The position numbers and the translations under genes were made by a program. Below the pieces are notes generated by a model. It was not told the DNA's origin, did not search any database, and saw nothing but the letters and a program-made list of their open reading frames with translations. From assembly GCA_002451015.1 (NCBI GenBank), contig DKBB01000257.1, positions 2,863 to 8,926 of the forward strand: a stretch of DNA of 6,064 bases. The letters are read 5' to 3'. Positions 4,378 to 6,064 of this stretch are shown one piece after another. Positions within the stretch are counted from its first letter, which is position 1. Each line of letters opens with the position of its first letter. The stretch comes from Acidobacteria bacterium UBA6911 (GTDB lineage: Bacteria; Acidobacteriota; UBA6911).

Positions 4378-6036
4378 CTACTTTTTGGCGTTGGCAGCCT
4401 CGACTTCCGCAGCCATTATCTCCTTCAACCATTGAGGATAGGGGAATTCCTTGGGGCTTTCCCAATCCGCAAGCTTGTGCATCCAGGGGGCCCGTTTCAC
4501 AAACTCATCGTGCGCGAACGGAACCGGCGGATGGCAGAGCCACATAGTATCGAACTCATCCTTAATTTTCAACATCCACTCGTGATAATTCGGTCCGTAC
4601 TTCGGCCCCGTAAGATACATTGGCTGGTGCGGCCCTAACAGGGATGTATAGAACCGGTGATTGATGTTCATTTTGGACGTTTCGAGATAGAAGTGATCCA
4701 CGCCGTCGGTGTTTTCATCCTGATCCCAGTAGATCAGGAACTCCGAGTACCCCTGGTACCCAAGCTCAAAGCTCTGGAACCAGCCCGGGTCTCCATGGTC
4801 CGGCATCAAAGGCGGCGTGTAGTTCTTTTTCAAATTGGCATAGACATCCCCGTGCTCGGTTGCCTGGCCCAGGGTCTCGATCACGTAGTCCACCGAGACA
4901 TAGGAGCCGCACATCAGCCACATTCCGGCCGAATCGGCGTTCTTGATCCAGGATTCGTCACTCGGCTTGGTCCGCCTCGGCTTGCCGCCCAGTTCCACCA
5001 TGATGTCGTTGAGCACATTTTCATCATATTCAAGCTGCTCTTCATTCGTGAAGCCGATGAGCAGCACGCGGACGATGTGGAAGTTCGCGACCGTTTCCGG
5101 CGTTTCCTTCAACCAGAGATCCCAGAACTCCTCCTTGCATTCCGCTTTTGCGATAGCACGCCAGAAGAGCGGAACCTTGGTCACGGCTCCGGCGATTTCG
5201 GCCTTGCCGATCTCGTACATCGCCTTAACCTGGGCTTCCTTGCTGGGCATAATGTAGTTGACCCATTTCACCCGTTTTTCGGGAAGAGCCAGGGCTGTGT
5301 CGGGAGAAATCCCCGTGGGCTCGAGCCTTTCGGGCTGGAACGGAAGAACCTTGACCGCCATCTTGGTCACGATTCCCAGGCAGCCTCGCAGGCCGGTATA
5401 ACCTCTGAGGATTCCCCGCAGGTCAGGGCCGATACCGTCACCCCAGAACGGATCGTCGCCGACGGCCAGCGACCCGGTCCTGAGGATTTCACCGTCGGGC
5501 AGAACCATTTCGGTCCCCAGGATGCGCCGATGCGGCAGGCCGATCCTGTGGCTCAAGGGCGACCAGCCGTCCCCGATGAGGTTCGCAATAACGGATGCCT
5601 GAGCGCCGCCGCCGCCGATGACGCCGTAGCCGCCCCGCTTCAGGCATTCTTCCTGGAACTGCGCGTAAATAAAGCCGCTCCCGACATTGGCATACCAGTG
5701 CTTTTCGTCGAACTCGAAATCGTTCAGGCGCTTCAGGTCCACGAGCAGCGCGTTGTCGATGTGCGGGTGCGAACGGGGACCGTAAAAACCTGTGCTGTAA
5801 GGAAGATACGGAACCATGTACCGGATACAGATTTTAACGATCTGCTGCACCTCTTCGGTCGTCTTCGGCAAAATCACCGCTCCCGGGATCCGGGTCATCA
5901 CCCTTTCATAACCGAGACCGTTTTCATATCCTCCGGGACCGGACCGGTACCCTTCGCAAATAGCCGGATCGTCCGACAAAAATTTGGCTCCTACGACAGC
6001 CTCTAATGCTCTATATGCTTCTTTCACTATGGCCAT
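4378..6036 (-). CDS. FAD-binding oxidoreductase (PCMH/vanillyl-alcohol-oxidase superfamily, 4-cresol dehydrogenase or GlcD-like)
   Basis: Cytoplasmic-looking flavoprotein of 552 residues with no signal peptide. The N-terminal half is a PCMH-type FAD domain: PGAVILPKTTEEV (51-63), a flavin-pyrophosphate region around PYSTGFYGPRSH (79-90), GGGGAQASVIANLIGDG (141-157), LGTEMVLPDGEILRTGS (173-189) and the GPDLRGILRGYTGLRGCLGIVT segment (203-224), all at family-typical spacing. The C-terminal half (about 235-500) fits the substrate/cap domain, ending near YGPNYHEWMLKIKDEFD (480-496). Relatives oxidise hydroxy acids, phenols or alcohols and pass electrons to a partner; the usual closing Asp-Pro-Asn is replaced by Asp-Thr-Met (496-498). 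The substrate is unknown. The ATG at 6036 has AAGGAGGA at 6048-6041. No partner cytochrome or Fe-S subunit is seen downstream; one could lie off the right edge. Confidence 0.88.
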   Translation of the reverse strand: MAIVKEAYRALEAVVGAKFLSDDPAICEGYRSGPGGYENGLGYERVMTRIPGAVILPKTTEEVQQIVKICIRYMVPYLPYSTGFYGPRSHPHIDNALLVDLKRLNDFEFDEKHWYANVGSGFIYAQFQEECLKRGGYGVIGGGGAQASVIANLIGDGWSPLSHRIGLPHRRILGTEMVLPDGEILRTGSLAVGDDPFWGDGIGPDLRGILRGYTGLRGCLGIVTKMAVKVLPFQPERLEPTGISPDTALALPEKRVKWVNYIMPSKEAQVKAMYEIGKAEIAGAVTKVPLFWRAIAKAECKEEFWDLWLKETPETVANFHIVRVLLIGFTNEEQLEYDENVLNDIMVELGGKPRRTKPSDESWIKNADSAGMWLMCGSYVSVDYVIETLGQATEHGDVYANLKKNYTPPLMPDHGDPGWFQSFELGYQGYSEFLIYWDQDENTDGVDHFYLETSKMNINHRFYTSLLGPHQPMYLTGPKYGPNYHEWMLKIKDEFDTMWLCHPPVPFAHDEFVKRAPWMHKLADWESPKEFPYPQWLKEIMAAEVEAANAKK

Positions 6037-6040
6037 GACT

Positions 6041-6048
6041 TCCTCCTT
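6041..6048 (-). promoter_or_regulatory. Strong ribosome binding site of the FAD oxidase
   Basis: AAGGAGGA on the minus strand lies four bases before the ATG at 6036. It fixes the start and shows the gene is complete in the window even though its promoter is not. Confidence 0.7.
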
Positions 6049-6064
6049 ATGCGTCCAACGAAGC

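Noticed and set aside
4657..6006. A 449-codon open frame on the plus strand opposite the FAD oxidase
   Set aside because: It is antisense to a gene with clear family motifs, has no ribosome site, and its composition is that expected from the complementary frame of the real gene.

Overview
The window looks like an ordinary chromosomal stretch from a bacterium of moderate GC content. Every convincing gene lies on the minus strand, so it is transcribed from high to low coordinates. Protein flavour (a GlcD/4-cresol-dehydrogenase-like FAD oxidase, a Crp/Fnr regulator behind a sigma-54-type promoter, a CxxC mini-protein) suggests an anaerobic Deltaproteobacterium/Desulfobacterota-like organism. That placement is an inference from general resemblance and was not tested by any search. 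No rRNA, tRNA, CRISPR array, insertion sequence or phage gene was recognised.

Layout in transcription order (right to left): (1) 6036-4378, a 552-residue FAD-binding oxidoreductase of the PCMH/vanillyl-alcohol-oxidase type, with a strong ribosome binding site at the right edge and a hairpin terminator candidate at 4322-4363. (2) 4377-3940, a 438-base gap holding that terminator and a near-consensus sigma-54 (-24/-12) promoter at 4095-4110, followed by a leader with a long imperfect hairpin. (3) 3939-3226, a Crp/Fnr-family regulator of 237 residues. (4) 3225-2855, a 371-base gap with several GC-rich inverted repeats and, close to the next gene, a TTGTGA-N8-TCACAA dyad over a weak sigma-70 promoter. 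(5) 2854-2663, a 63-residue zinc-ribbon mini-protein. (6) 2561-1662, a ROK-family fructokinase that most likely starts at TTG. (7) 1534-311, a 12-helix MFS transporter. (8) 310-1, downstream sequence with a weak terminator candidate and then a good sigma-70 promoter facing left out of the window, probably for the next gene.

How the genes may work together: the zinc-ribbon gene, fructokinase and transporter form a same-strand run with gaps of about 100-130 bases. They could be one loose operon or several units with internal promoters. The regulator carries an A-R-E-T-L-S-R recognition helix, close to the CRP helix that reads TGTGA half-sites. The same 10-mer GATTTTGTGA occurs upstream of the regulator and upstream of the zinc-ribbon gene. 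A simple model is that a sigma-54-controlled Crp-like regulator controls itself and the downstream sugar-kinase/transporter run. I see no clear new multi-gene system. The most interesting material is the regulatory DNA around the regulator, plus the orphan FAD oxidase and the mini-protein.
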